Positions 45,732 through 55,271 of a stretch of DNA of 64,000 bases are shown here, piece by piece (the first letter of the stretch is position 1; the number at the start of each line of letters is the position of its first letter). Source of the DNA: an uncultured Polaribacter sp. (GTDB taxonomy: Bacteria; Bacteroidota; Bacteroidia; Flavobacteriales; Flavobacteriaceae); contig NZ_CANMVP010000004.1 in NCBI RefSeq assembly GCF_947501385.1, positions 124,001-188,000 on the forward strand, given 5' to 3'. The notes beneath the pieces are model-generated. The model saw only the letters and a program-made list of their open reading frames with translations, ran no database searches and had not been told where the DNA came from. A program made the translations under genes and the position numbers.

Positions 45732-48290
45732 TTAAAATGAAATTGTTTTTTGCAATTTAATATCTTTAGATGAAGCTCCAATCATAAATTCATACAAACC
45801 ACTATTGAATGTCCAAGCTTTTGTGTTTTCGTTCCAATATTGTAAGTCTTTTTTAGAAACTTCAAATTGAATTGTTTTAGATTCGCCTATTTTAGTAGAG
45901 ATTCTTTTAAATCCAACAAGCTTCTTTAATGGACGTTTATCTAACACTTCTTTAGTTTTGGAATACAATTGAACCACTTCATCGCCATCGTAATTACCAA
46001 TATTTTTTATGGTAGTGGAAATTAATAATTTTTCATCTTTTTTCTTAATTTTCATGTGTTTATAGAAAAAAGAAGTATAACTTAAACCATACCCAAAAGG
46101 GTATAATACGTCGCCTTCAAAATACATATAAGTTCTCCCATTATATATTTCATAATCATCCATAGACGGCAAATCAGAAATAGATTTATAAAACGTAAAA
46201 GGAAGCCTCCCAGCAGGGTTATAATCTCCAAATAGTACATCGGCAACAGCTGAACCACCAGCTTCACCTGGATACCAAGCATCCACGATTGCTGGAATAT
46301 TTTTATCAATCCAATTAATAGCTAAAGAACTTCCAGCTACTAATACTACAATCGTATTCTTATTTGCAGCGTAAATGGTTTTTAAATAATCTATTTGGTC
46401 TTTTGGAAGTTCTAAAGATTCTCTGTCTTTCCCCTCTTTTTCAATAGTTTTGTTAATACCCATTACAGCAATAACGTAATCGCTTGTTTTTGCTGCTTGA
46501 ATATCTTCATCGTATAAATCACCTTTTGTATTATTTGGTACTTCCCAAAGTAACTGGCATATGGCATCACCTCCATTATCAAAATATTCAAGTTTAATAG
46601 CATATTCTTTATTGGCTTCCATAGTTAACTCTACTTGATCCGTTGTTGCTCCTCTGTTATGCCATTCGTCAACTACCAATTTATTATTAAGCCATAGGCG
46701 TACACCATCGTCTGAATTAACACCTATTTTATAAGTTCCAGAAACATTAGGATTAATGTAACCTGTCCATCGCATCGACTTATGTCTGTAGTTAGTATAA
46801 GGATCTGGTGGGTTATTTACCGGATCGAAATTAACCTCTTTATCTACACGGGTTTGCGGTATACCTTCTAAAAATTTATCATCAAAATATTCAGCATATA
46901 GACCTTTTTCGTTATTAAAGTCATTTCTTAAATGTTCAGATTCTATAAGGTTTAGATTTTTGGCTGCCGTTTTCCATTTAATGTAAGTTACTTCAATTTC
47001 ATCTGCTACTTTATTCTTTATCCCTTCAAGAGGTGAAATAGGCTTTATTACAGGTAAACCACTATAATCACCAAAAACAACTTGGTTGGCATTGAAACCT
47101 AGAACTGCAATTTTTTTAATTTTATCAATATTTAGTGGTAAAGTATTATTGCTATTTTTAAGTAATACAATAGATTGTCTTGAAGTTTCCAATGCTAGTT
47201 TTTGATGCTTTTCGGAACCAATAACTTCTGGTGAGATTTTAGCATAAGGATTATTATCCGCAGAATCGAATATACCCAACTTAAAACGTGCTGTTAATAT
47301 TCTTTCAGTCGCTTTATCAATACTTTCTTGAGACACCAAACCCTTCTGATAAGCCAATAAAAGATGATTTGCATAAATATCATTTCCACATTCCAAATCT
47401 AACCCAGCTTCTATAGCAGCTTTTGCTGCTTGCTCTTTCGTATCAACATAATTGTGCGATTTCACTAAATAAGAAGGTGCTCCGCAATCGCTTACCAAAT
47501 AGCCTTTAAAACCCCATTCTTCTCTTAAAACCGTATTTAAAAGCCAATTATTTACGGTACTTGGCACACCATTAATGGCATTGTAGGCACTCATTATGGA
47601 TTGTGCATTCCCTTCCTGTATAACAGCTTTATAAGCAGGAAAATAGTATTCACGTAGTGCTTTTTCAGAAACGCTTGCATTGTATGCAAATCTATTGTCC
47701 TCTTGGTTATTGGCTACAAAATGTTTGGGCGTTGAAACTACTTTTAAATATTTTTCGTCATTTCCCTGTAAACCTTTTACAAAAGAAACACCCATTCTAC
47801 TCGTTAAATAGGGATCTTCGCCATAAGTCTCTGGTGTTCTACCCCATCTAGGGTCTCTTGCCATATTAATAGTTGGTGACCAGAACGTAAGCAAATCGCT
47901 ATACACATTTTTTTGATCTTTTCCTTGGTTATAAAAATTCCATTTAGCTCTTGCTTCATCTGATATTGCAGTAGCGACTTTATGAATTAAATCTGGATTC
48001 CAAGTTGCTGAAAGCGCAATAGCCTGTGGAAAAACAGTAAAACGCCCACCTTTAACGACTCCATGTAAAGCTTCGTTACCATGATAATAATTTTCAATAT
48101 TTAATCTGGGAATTGCTTCTGCGGTAGATATTAATAATGATACTTTTTCTTCAATAGTTAACCTATTTAGTAAATCATTTACTCTGGCTTTAATGGCTAA
48201 GTTTGAATTTTGAAATGGAAAATTATTTTGTGCAGAAACGAATGCAATAGTAAATAAACAGACAGTACACACAAGCAATCTTTTCATCAT
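45732..48290 (-). CDS. GH3 beta-glycosidase with PA14 domain (2)
   Basis: An 852-residue secreted GH3 enzyme (signal ending VSAQ). The nucleophile is Asp268 in YLVSDCGAPS, and ARDPRWGRTPETYGEDPYL and STPKHFVANNQE are substrate-pocket blocks. A PA14 module is inserted at residues 463-587 (GLYAEYFDDKF to CQLLWEVPNN), and the C-terminal FnIII-like domain ends in MIGASSKDIKL. The first domain resembles beta-xylosidase/beta-glucosidase members. It differs from the GH3 at 24114 in the loop around the nucleophile. It is 5 bp from a GH29 gene and 7 bp from the PI-PLC fusion, firmly inside the susC operon. The sugar it removes is not determined. Confidence 0.94.
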   Translation of the reverse strand: MMKRLLVCTVCLFTIAFVSAQNNFPFQNSNLAIKARVNDLLNRLTIEEKVSLLISTAEAIPRLNIENYYHGNEALHGVVKGGRFTVFPQAIALSATWNPDLIHKVATAISDEARAKWNFYNQGKDQKNVYSDLLTFWSPTINMARDPRWGRTPETYGEDPYLTSRMGVSFVKGLQGNDEKYLKVVSTPKHFVANNQEDNRFAYNASVSEKALREYYFPAYKAVIQEGNAQSIMSAYNAINGVPSTVNNWLLNTVLREEWGFKGYLVSDCGAPSYLVKSHNYVDTKEQAAKAAIEAGLDLECGNDIYANHLLLAYQKGLVSQESIDKATERILTARFKLGIFDSADNNPYAKISPEVIGSEKHQKLALETSRQSIVLLKNSNNTLPLNIDKIKKIAVLGFNANQVVFGDYSGLPVIKPISPLEGIKNKVADEIEVTYIKWKTAAKNLNLIESEHLRNDFNNEKGLYAEYFDDKFLEGIPQTRVDKEVNFDPVNNPPDPYTNYRHKSMRWTGYINPNVSGTYKIGVNSDDGVRLWLNNKLVVDEWHNRGATTDQVELTMEANKEYAIKLEYFDNGGDAICQLLWEVPNNTKGDLYDEDIQAAKTSDYVIAVMGINKTIEKEGKDRESLELPKDQIDYLKTIYAANKNTIVVLVAGSSLAINWIDKNIPAIVDAWYPGEAGGSAVADVLFGDYNPAGRLPFTFYKSISDLPSMDDYEIYNGRTYMYFEGDVLYPFGYGLSYTSFFYKHMKIKKKDEKLLISTTIKNIGNYDGDEVVQLYSKTKEVLDKRPLKKLVGFKRISTKIGESKTIQFEVSKKDLQYWNENTKAWTFNSGLYEFMIGASSKDIKLQKTISF

Positions 48291-48295
48291 TATTT

Positions 48296-49708
48296 CTATT
48301 CTGTTGTCATTTTAAAACCAGCTATCGGTATTTGGCTTTTAGCATACTTCGGCATTTCTATTTTTAGACCTTGAGGAGTTTGCCTCCATTTTATTTTTTC
48401 TGTACTGCCTAATAATTCAACCTCTTTAATTTTAATGTTCTTATTTTTTGATAATGATTTGATAGTCACTTGTTTTTCCAAAAAACTACATACATACGCA
48501 TAGACATTTCCTCCTTTTAAAGTAAAACGTATTTCTGGGATAATAACTTTTGAAGTTGCATCATTTGCATTGTCTTTCATGGTATTTTCATCTTCCTTTT
48601 TATCAATATCTTCTATTTTTTTAGCATTGGAAAGTAATTCCACTTGAGTAATCCACGGCTTTGAACCATAAATGCCTTCTGAATTTTTTTTCATCCATTT
48701 GCCCATTTTCGCCAAACGTTCCTGAGCTAAGCTTGTAATTTCCCCCGCTGCAGTGGGGCCATTATTCAACAATAAATTGCCACCTTTGCTTACGATTTCC
48801 AGCAATTGTCGCGTCATTAATTCAGATGATTTATAAATAGTATCATACTCTATATAACCCCAGTTTTTTCCCATCGTAATACAAGCTTCCCAAGGATTCA
48901 TCTCTAATCCTTTCACAATTTTTTGTTCGGTTACTTTATAATCGCCTAAACCTTTTCCAATTCGGCTATTGATAATACAATTCGGTTGAATGCTCAATAT
49001 GAGTTCTCGCAATTCTTTGCTTTCTGCGGGACTGATTAATTCTGGAGTATCAAACCACAGCACATCAATTTTTTCGTATTGTGTGAGCAATTCTTTTACT
49101 TGGGGTTTTACTTTTCTTTTAAAATACCTACTGAATACTTTGATGTCTTCATTGGGGTAATCAACCAAATTACTTCGACCTCCCTTTTGGGGCCAATTGG
49201 TTGCTACATCTGGGTCTTCCCAATCGCGTCCTAAAGAATAATAAAATCCAAACTTCATATTGTGTTTGTGGCAGGCATCCACCAGTGCTTTCATTGGGTC
49301 TTTGCCATAAGGTGTGCGTGTTTTTATATTATAATCGTTGGATGGCGAATCGAACATAGCAAATCCATCATGGTGTTTTGAGGTAATAATGATGTATTTC
49401 ATTCCAGCATTTTTTGCCGTAAGTACCCATTCTTCAGCATCATAATTAACAGGATTAAAATCGTCTGCAATTGCTGCATACTCTTTTAAAGAGATTTTCT
49501 CATGAATCATAAAATGCTCATTCCCTTTGGCTTTATGCCCATTCCAGTATCCCGCAGTTTTAGAATACAATCCCCAATGCATAAACATGCCAAATTTGGC
49601 ATCTTTCCACCAGTCCATTTTATCTGATGTTTGAGCTTTTGTGCTTCCTATTCGTATAAAAAGACATGCTAAAGTGCAAAAAAAAGTTCTAGTAAAAATA
49701 GTTTTCAT
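48296..49708 (-). CDS. GH29 alpha-L-fucosidase 4
   Basis: A 470-residue secreted GH29 enzyme (signal ending TKAQ). FGMFMHWGLYSKTAGYW, ITSKHHDGFAMFDSPSNDYN, VLWFDTPE (Asp220 as nucleophile) and GGNLLLNNGPTAAG define the barrel, followed by a C-terminal beta-domain. A Lys/Asp/Glu-rich insertion at about 365-390 is unusual. It is 40 bp downstream of another GH29 gene in the susC operon; the two differ enough to act on different fucosides. Confidence 0.94.
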   Translation of the reverse strand: MKTIFTRTFFCTLACLFIRIGSTKAQTSDKMDWWKDAKFGMFMHWGLYSKTAGYWNGHKAKGNEHFMIHEKISLKEYAAIADDFNPVNYDAEEWVLTAKNAGMKYIIITSKHHDGFAMFDSPSNDYNIKTRTPYGKDPMKALVDACHKHNMKFGFYYSLGRDWEDPDVATNWPQKGGRSNLVDYPNEDIKVFSRYFKRKVKPQVKELLTQYEKIDVLWFDTPELISPAESKELRELILSIQPNCIINSRIGKGLGDYKVTEQKIVKGLEMNPWEACITMGKNWGYIEYDTIYKSSELMTRQLLEIVSKGGNLLLNNGPTAAGEITSLAQERLAKMGKWMKKNSEGIYGSKPWITQVELLSNAKKIEDIDKKEDENTMKDNANDATSKVIIPEIRFTLKGGNVYAYVCSFLEKQVTIKSLSKNKNIKIKEVELLGSTEKIKWRQTPQGLKIEMPKYAKSQIPIAGFKMTTE

Positions 49709-49732
49709 AAATGTTTAATCATTATATTAAAA

Positions 49733-49747
49733 TGTTCATAGTGAACA
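49733..49747. promoter_or_regulatory. 15-bp palindrome between two fucosidase genes
   Basis: TGTTCATAGTGAACA is a perfect inverted repeat (6-bp arms, 3-bp centre) lying 1 bp past the stop of the upstream GH29 gene. It could be a regulator site or a weak RNA hairpin; I see no second copy, so this is only noted. Confidence 0.25.
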
Positions 49748-49748
49748 A

Positions 49749-51053
49749 TTATTTATTTATAAATTCTACATTCGTTATTTTAACCACAATAGGATTAGGC
49801 CATATTTTATCATTATAAAGTCGTTGCGCTTTGCTAATAGATATTTCTAACAATTTTTCATGCTGAATAAATCTAGATTCAGGAATATTTTCAGGCCAGT
49901 ATTCTACCTCCAAATCACTTTGCCCTAGTACTGAAATCGTTGTGTTTTTAGTGGCTTTTAAATTCTTCATTAAAAAATTTCTTCTACGCCCTTTAAACCA
50001 ATCCTTTTGACCAGTTACAAATGCATATACTGTATTTTTATCTTTGTTTTTAGTAAACCAGAGATATCCATCTTTAATTGTGGTTGGCAGTGGTCTCACA
50101 TTTTTTATAGCTTCATCATTAACAAACATCCATAGCGCAATTTCGCGTAAACGTTCTTCTTGTTCAATAGGAATTTCACCATTAGGTTTTGGTCCAACAT
50201 TCATAAGGAAATTACCTCCTTTAGCTCTAATTTCTATTAATTTTTCAATTAATTCAGTGCCATCTTTATAAACTTCATTAGTCGGCTTATATTGCCATTG
50301 GGTTCCCATGGTCATGCAGGTTTCCCAAGGCCCAGGCATGGGCTTATCAGGAATATTTTGTTCTGGGGTTTTCATTTCTCCTCTTGTTACAATAATAGAA
50401 GGATCTTTGGCATGCACGTGCTGTACAATATCGCCTTTTTTAAACGAATCAAAAAACATAATATCTGGACTGTATTTGTCGATTAACTCATCTATTTGCT
50501 TTTTATCGTATGCCAATAGCTCTGGGTTTTCTGTTACGCTACTCATTTTGCTATTACGAGAAATTAAATGCCCCTGCTTTTTTAAAATACTGAAGTCTTC
50601 AGGAGAAAAATACAACCCCACTTTTAAATCTTGATGGCGCAATGCGGCAACGAGTTGACCTACAATATCTTTACCGTAAGGTGTATTCATAATATTAAAG
50701 TCAGTCGTTTTTGTATTCCACATACAAAAACCGTTATGATGTTTTGCAGTAAACACAACGTATTCAGCCCCTGCTATTTTAAATAGGCGCGCCCATTCAT
50801 CAGCATCAAATTTATTTGGATAAAAAGTTTTGGGAAGTTTATTCATATATTTTTCAACATACTTATCTGAGGCTCCAACTAGCGAGTGACTTATTACGCT
50901 TCCCAATTGAGAATCCAGACTCCAATGTACAAATATACCGAACCCCATATCTATAAAATCCTCTTCTAAAGTTGGGTTGTTTTTAAGCTGTGCAAAAGCT
51001 GAAAAACACATCAGCATTAAAATGCCTAGGGTATAATTATGTTTAAAATTCAT
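49749..51053 (-). CDS. GH29 alpha-L-fucosidase 5, divergent
   Basis: A 434-residue secreted GH29 protein (signal ending AFAQ). FGIFVHWSLDSQLGSV, FTAKHHNGFCMWNTKTTDFN, DIMFFDSFK with Asp202 in the nucleophile position, and GGNFLMNVGPKPNG mark the barrel. The Trp before the nucleophile Asp is replaced by Phe (FFDS rather than WFDG), and SLDSQLGSV replaces the usual GLYS block, so the substrate pocket is altered. It is 14 bp from the GH92 gene upstream. Together with fucosidase 4 it puts two fucosidases directly behind susCD. Confidence 0.92.
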   Translation of the reverse strand: MNFKHNYTLGILMLMCFSAFAQLKNNPTLEEDFIDMGFGIFVHWSLDSQLGSVISHSLVGASDKYVEKYMNKLPKTFYPNKFDADEWARLFKIAGAEYVVFTAKHHNGFCMWNTKTTDFNIMNTPYGKDIVGQLVAALRHQDLKVGLYFSPEDFSILKKQGHLISRNSKMSSVTENPELLAYDKKQIDELIDKYSPDIMFFDSFKKGDIVQHVHAKDPSIIVTRGEMKTPEQNIPDKPMPGPWETCMTMGTQWQYKPTNEVYKDGTELIEKLIEIRAKGGNFLMNVGPKPNGEIPIEQEERLREIALWMFVNDEAIKNVRPLPTTIKDGYLWFTKNKDKNTVYAFVTGQKDWFKGRRRNFLMKNLKATKNTTISVLGQSDLEVEYWPENIPESRFIQHEKLLEISISKAQRLYNDKIWPNPIVVKITNVEFINK

Positions 51054-51067
51054 ATTATAAAGATAAA

Positions 51068-53395
51068 TTATTTTTTATTATCATGATGATGAGACATTGT
51101 TAAAACCAATTCGCCACCATTTGTAATATCACTGTGGAAAATACGGAAGTTCTCAACGGGTTGGTTGTTCAGTGTCGCCTTTTCGACATAGATGTTCGCT
51201 GGGCTGTTCTGGATCGTTTTGATGGTAAATGAAGTATCGGAATAATAATCGGGATGCAAGCTGATAGAAATTTTATCAAAGATAGGACTCCCTATTTGAT
51301 ATGCTGGGTTCTCTTCAGTACCACCATTCAATTGAAAAAGTCCAATTTTCATCAAAACAGACAGGCTCCCCATCAGTCCTTGATCCTCATCACCATTATA
51401 ACCCGTTGCCGGTGACAGACCGCTAAAAGCGTTCTCTACCACTTTCCGAGACCAATACTGGGTAAGGTCATATCTATTAAGTTTATTGAACACAAATGCC
51501 GTTTGTATGGAAGGTTGGTTGCCATAATTTATGGGAATTCTCTTATACTCAGGATGTAGTTCTTGTGCATGCGAATTGCCTGCTGTAAAATTCAATGCCA
51601 TTGCCTCTTCAAACTGAGTGTTCAATTTTTCTACTGCTTTTTCATTGCCTCCTATAAGTGCTGCCAGCCCCTTTATATCTTGAGGCACAAACCATGTAGA
51701 TTGTGCTCCGTTAGATTCTATAAAACCGTGTTCTACTTGATAAGGGTCAAAATCAGAATACCATTGGCTGTTTACATTTTTTGGACGCATCCAACCCACA
51801 CTCGCATCAAAAACATGTTGATAGTTTTTGGACCTGTTTAAAAAATAATTATAATCCTCTTTATATCCCAGTTTTTTGGCTAATTGTGCCAATGTCCAGT
51901 CCTGATAAGCATATTCCATAGTAAGGCTCACTCCATCTTGATGCAATCCAAATTTTCCTTCTGGAATAGGATAGGGTACAAAACCATTTGTAATGTAATA
52001 TTTTAAGCCACCTCCAAAATTCGTTGTATGCTCGTACCCTGCTTTATCCATAATACCTCCAGGCATGTGATTTTTCTTTAAGGCTTGATAAATTCCTTCT
52101 AAATTATCTTTGATAATACCTTTTTGAATAGCACTTACCATAAAGGGCGTAGAGGATGCGCCAGTCATCACATAGGTGTAGTTCCCTCCTGATGGACCGC
52201 GGGGAATCAAGCCCCCGTCTTTATAATACTGCATCAAAGAATGTACAAATTCTTCCATGATTTCTGGGTAAACAAGCCCCCATAGTGTATTAAGTGTCCA
52301 TTGTGCGCCCCAAAAAGAATCGGAATTATAATGATTGAATTTTGGTTTGCCATTTTCGTCAAGGGGCAATTTACCTATTCTGAATTGATCTCCTGTATGA
52401 TCTGGATACGCACCATTCGCATCACTTATAATTCTTCGTCCTTGTAGTGCATGCCATAAATCTGTATAAAAACGTCTCTGGTCGGTTTCTGTGCCGCCTT
52501 CTACGTAAATTCTACTTAATAAACCATTCCATTCCGTTTTTGATTGTTTCACAATGTCATCAAAATCCCAATGTGGTAATTCTTCTTGAATATTGTTATG
52601 GGCATTTTCAACAGAAGTATATGAAATACCAACTTTCATAAGTACTTTCTCTTTTGGGGTTTCCAAATTGACTAAATAATTTCCAGTCAAATTATCTTTT
52701 TCAACAGATTTTATAGCATTATTTACTTTTACTTTAAAGTAAACCGTTAATGGTTTTGGACGACGACGTGTAGGTTTCATAACTACTTTACCGGAAAGCG
52801 CATTATTACTATTCTTTTCTAACATTCCATCACTATTTTCACAAGGTCCCAACATCGTATTAAGGTTAAATAATATAGATGCTTGTTTGTTTTTTGGAAA
52901 TGTATATTGATGAAAACCGGTACGTTTTGTGCTTGTTAATTCTGATTTTATTTGATATCTATCCAATTCCACATAATGATATCCTGGAGCTACTTTTTCG
53001 GTATCATGACTAAATTTAGAATAAAAGTCTTTATAAACAGTCTTTTTATTAGATTCTGAAATTGTGACTGGCATAACTGATACACCAGACATTTGCCACG
53101 CATGAATATGGCTAAAGCCCTTTATTGTATCTGTTTTATAACGATAACCACTTCCCCAAGCACCTCCAATTTGCGTATCTGGACTTAGATTTACCATTCC
53201 AAAGGGACGACTGGCAGAAGAAAAGAAAAACCATCTAGAATTTTCGGTATCTAACAAAGGATATACCTTATCTACAACATTGATGGCTTGCTCTTTTTTT
53301 ATAGACCATATTTGCTGTTTTTTACAGGATAGTAGAAAAACAAGTACCAAGCTTATTCCAATAGTTCCGTTTTTAAGAATTTGATTTAATTTCAT
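51068..53395 (-). CDS. Divergent GH92-family protein, lipoprotein
   Basis: A 775-residue lipoprotein (LLSC) with the full GH92 layout but altered signatures. Most family members have HMSGVG and GN(E/D)DxGxMSAW; this one has HAWQMSGVSV and NGDEDQGLMGSL, and ESNGAQSTWFVPQD instead of EGNAWQ...VPHD. The acidic residues remain, so it is probably active. The changes around them suggest an unusual acceptor, since GH92 also contains mannose-1-phosphate-type mannosidases. It is the first enzyme gene after susCD, separated by a 217-bp gap with a strong hairpin. That position and the phosphoesterase genes downstream make a phosphorylated mannoside an attractive guess. Confidence 0.88.
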   Translation of the reverse strand: MKLNQILKNGTIGISLVLVFLLSCKKQQIWSIKKEQAINVVDKVYPLLDTENSRWFFFSSASRPFGMVNLSPDTQIGGAWGSGYRYKTDTIKGFSHIHAWQMSGVSVMPVTISESNKKTVYKDFYSKFSHDTEKVAPGYHYVELDRYQIKSELTSTKRTGFHQYTFPKNKQASILFNLNTMLGPCENSDGMLEKNSNNALSGKVVMKPTRRRPKPLTVYFKVKVNNAIKSVEKDNLTGNYLVNLETPKEKVLMKVGISYTSVENAHNNIQEELPHWDFDDIVKQSKTEWNGLLSRIYVEGGTETDQRRFYTDLWHALQGRRIISDANGAYPDHTGDQFRIGKLPLDENGKPKFNHYNSDSFWGAQWTLNTLWGLVYPEIMEEFVHSLMQYYKDGGLIPRGPSGGNYTYVMTGASSTPFMVSAIQKGIIKDNLEGIYQALKKNHMPGGIMDKAGYEHTTNFGGGLKYYITNGFVPYPIPEGKFGLHQDGVSLTMEYAYQDWTLAQLAKKLGYKEDYNYFLNRSKNYQHVFDASVGWMRPKNVNSQWYSDFDPYQVEHGFIESNGAQSTWFVPQDIKGLAALIGGNEKAVEKLNTQFEEAMALNFTAGNSHAQELHPEYKRIPINYGNQPSIQTAFVFNKLNRYDLTQYWSRKVVENAFSGLSPATGYNGDEDQGLMGSLSVLMKIGLFQLNGGTEENPAYQIGSPIFDKISISLHPDYYSDTSFTIKTIQNSPANIYVEKATLNNQPVENFRIFHSDITNGGELVLTMSHHHDNKK

Positions 53396-53402
53396 GTATT
53401 CT

Positions 53403-53503
53403 CTATTTTAAAATAGGGTTTTCTAAATTAGCTTTAATGGCTTCTAGTATAGTTAAAGTTGGGGAACCATCTTTTTTTTGTAAAAATTGTCCTCATAATT
53501 CAT
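53403..53503 (-). pseudogene. Possible frameshifted mini-gene or coding relic
   Basis: On the minus strand an ATG at 53503 gives MNYEDNFYKK; after a one-base frame change at an A8 run it continues DGSPTLTILEAIKANLENP and then ILK before a stop at 53403. The codon composition looks coding, unlike nearby AT-rich spacer. It may be the tail of a gene deleted from between susD and GH92. I do not recognise the family, and chance is possible. Confidence 0.25.
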
Positions 53504-53537
53504 CTAAAATTGATCAATTCAGTTTTAAATTTAAACA

Positions 53538-53573
53538 ATAAATAGGCAGACAACTATTCGCCTGCCTATTTAT
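53538..53573 (-). terminator. Hairpin after susD, terminator or attenuator
   Basis: Perfect 12-bp stem with arms ATAAATAGGCAG and CTGCCTATTTAT and a 12-nt loop, about 40 bp after the susD stop, followed on the minus strand by a T-rich run. It probably sets transcript levels: full for susCD, reduced for the enzyme genes downstream. Confidence 0.65.
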
Positions 53574-53612
53574 CAAATAAAAACCAACTCAAATAATTAT
53601 TTAATTATATTT

Positions 53613-55259
53613 TTAATATCCTGGATTTTGTGTCATGGTATTGGGTGAAATAACCAATTCATTAATTGGTATTGGTCGGAGATAATGAATGTTAGGGTCA
53701 AATGCCCCATGATCTCTATAATGAGGATTATACATTTCTATACGTTCTAGAAGTTTTCCAGTACGTTTTAACGTTGTCCATCTATTTACTTCTCCTGCTA
53801 ATTCCATTGCACGTTCGTTTAATATATTATCAATAGTTACAGTTTTGTATTCATTCGAAACTCCGGTGGCACGTTCTCGCACCCTATTTATATGAAATAA
53901 TGCTTGAGCAATATTTCCAGCACCCAAGTGTGCTTCAGCAGCAATTAAATGAGTACCTGCAACTCTAAAAACAAAAGTATCACGACTGCCTTCTCCTTCT
54001 GCATTGATATCTTCATCGTCAAATTTTTTAAAGTATGGAAAGTTTACCAACAATGGGTTTCTTGAGTACAAATAATTAACCCCAGATATGTCATCAGGTC
54101 GTCCAAATAAATATTGATCTGGTTGATATACCCAATAACGGTTTAAACGATCAATCAGTTCTTCGTTATCTAAAGTGTTTTTAGGATAATATACTAGTGT
54201 ATCTCCTGGGATAATATTATCTGTGCCAATCATCGAAGTTTCATCGGCAATAATGGTACGATGTATGGTAGCGTTTTCTCTTGTATCATTTTCAGTAAAT
54301 AGAGAATAGAAATAGGGGGTAGGCATACCGCTGGACCCTATACCACCATATTGGTTATTCCTGCTTACTCCTGGATATTCAAACACACTGGTCATAAACA
54401 ATGAATGTTTTGTGTTATTTTTATCGCTTGCTACACCACTGGCGCCCCATTGAATTGCAAATAAAATTTCGGGATTTACTTGATTGTCAAAATCAAAAAC
54501 CTCTTCAAAACTTTGACTTCTAATATCGTAATTGCCTATTGCAGTTTCTGCCAACGCTGCTGCCGTGGAAAAATCACTACTTTCTGCATACGATTTATAC
54601 CCCCTTGTTAAATACACTTTTGCTAATAAATGCTGTGCTGCTCTTCTTGAGAATCTTCCTGTTTGAGGATCATCTACTAAATTTGGAATGGCCGCTTCCA
54701 AATCAATAATAATGAATTCGTATGATTCTTGCTCGGTAGAACGTGTATAATCTGTACGGATTGTGAGTGGCTCTTCTGTTGATAAAACGACGCCCCCGAA
54801 TTGCTGTACTAAATTAAAAAAGGCTAATCCTCTCAAGGCTTTTGCTTGCGCAATACCATAAGCTCTTTCATTCAGTCTTCCGTCACTCCAATTTATTTGG
54901 TTTTCGTAACGGTTAATAGCCGTATTTGCCTTTGCTATAACATTGTAGTTGGCATTCCAATAACCATCTGATTCTGAAGCTGTGTATGCAAAATAGTCGT
55001 TTTGAGGATTTGTATTAAAGAGTTCACTTTTTACTGTAAAAAGGTCTGTTCCTAGAAATTGATAATTGTAATTTTTATAAACAGAACGTAATTGTGCATA
55101 AATACTAACCACCAACTGGTCTGCATTGTTTTCGTCTATAAAATTTTCAATGGCTACACTATTGTACAACTCTTCTTTCAAGTAGTTGTCACAACCAATA
55201 TAGGTAATCGTTAAAAGTAACAGGATAAAAGCTCGAGTTTTATTTTTTAAGAATTTCAT
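53613..55259 (-). CDS. SusD/RagB-family glycan-binding lipoprotein
   Basis: Surface lipoprotein of 548 residues that caps the SusC barrel and captures oligosaccharides. The signal peptide ends at Cys23 in YIGCDN, followed by an acidic stretch (YLKEE) suited to surface export. Helical TPR-like region: NYNVIAKANTAINRYEN, AYGIAQAKALRGLAFFNLVQ and QHLLAKVYLTRGY; the C-terminal HLIAAEAHLGAGN and NERAMELAGEVNRW blocks are typical of the family. It lies 12 bp after susC. No SusE/F-like gene follows. Confidence 0.96.
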   Translation of the reverse strand: MKFLKNKTRAFILLLLTITYIGCDNYLKEELYNSVAIENFIDENNADQLVVSIYAQLRSVYKNYNYQFLGTDLFTVKSELFNTNPQNDYFAYTASESDGYWNANYNVIAKANTAINRYENQINWSDGRLNERAYGIAQAKALRGLAFFNLVQQFGGVVLSTEEPLTIRTDYTRSTEQESYEFIIIDLEAAIPNLVDDPQTGRFSRRAAQHLLAKVYLTRGYKSYAESSDFSTAAALAETAIGNYDIRSQSFEEVFDFDNQVNPEILFAIQWGASGVASDKNNTKHSLFMTSVFEYPGVSRNNQYGGIGSSGMPTPYFYSLFTENDTRENATIHRTIIADETSMIGTDNIIPGDTLVYYPKNTLDNEELIDRLNRYWVYQPDQYLFGRPDDISGVNYLYSRNPLLVNFPYFKKFDDEDINAEGEGSRDTFVFRVAGTHLIAAEAHLGAGNIAQALFHINRVRERATGVSNEYKTVTIDNILNERAMELAGEVNRWTTLKRTGKLLERIEMYNPHYRDHGAFDPNIHYLRPIPINELVISPNTMTQNPGY

Positions 55260-55271
55260 AACTATATATTT

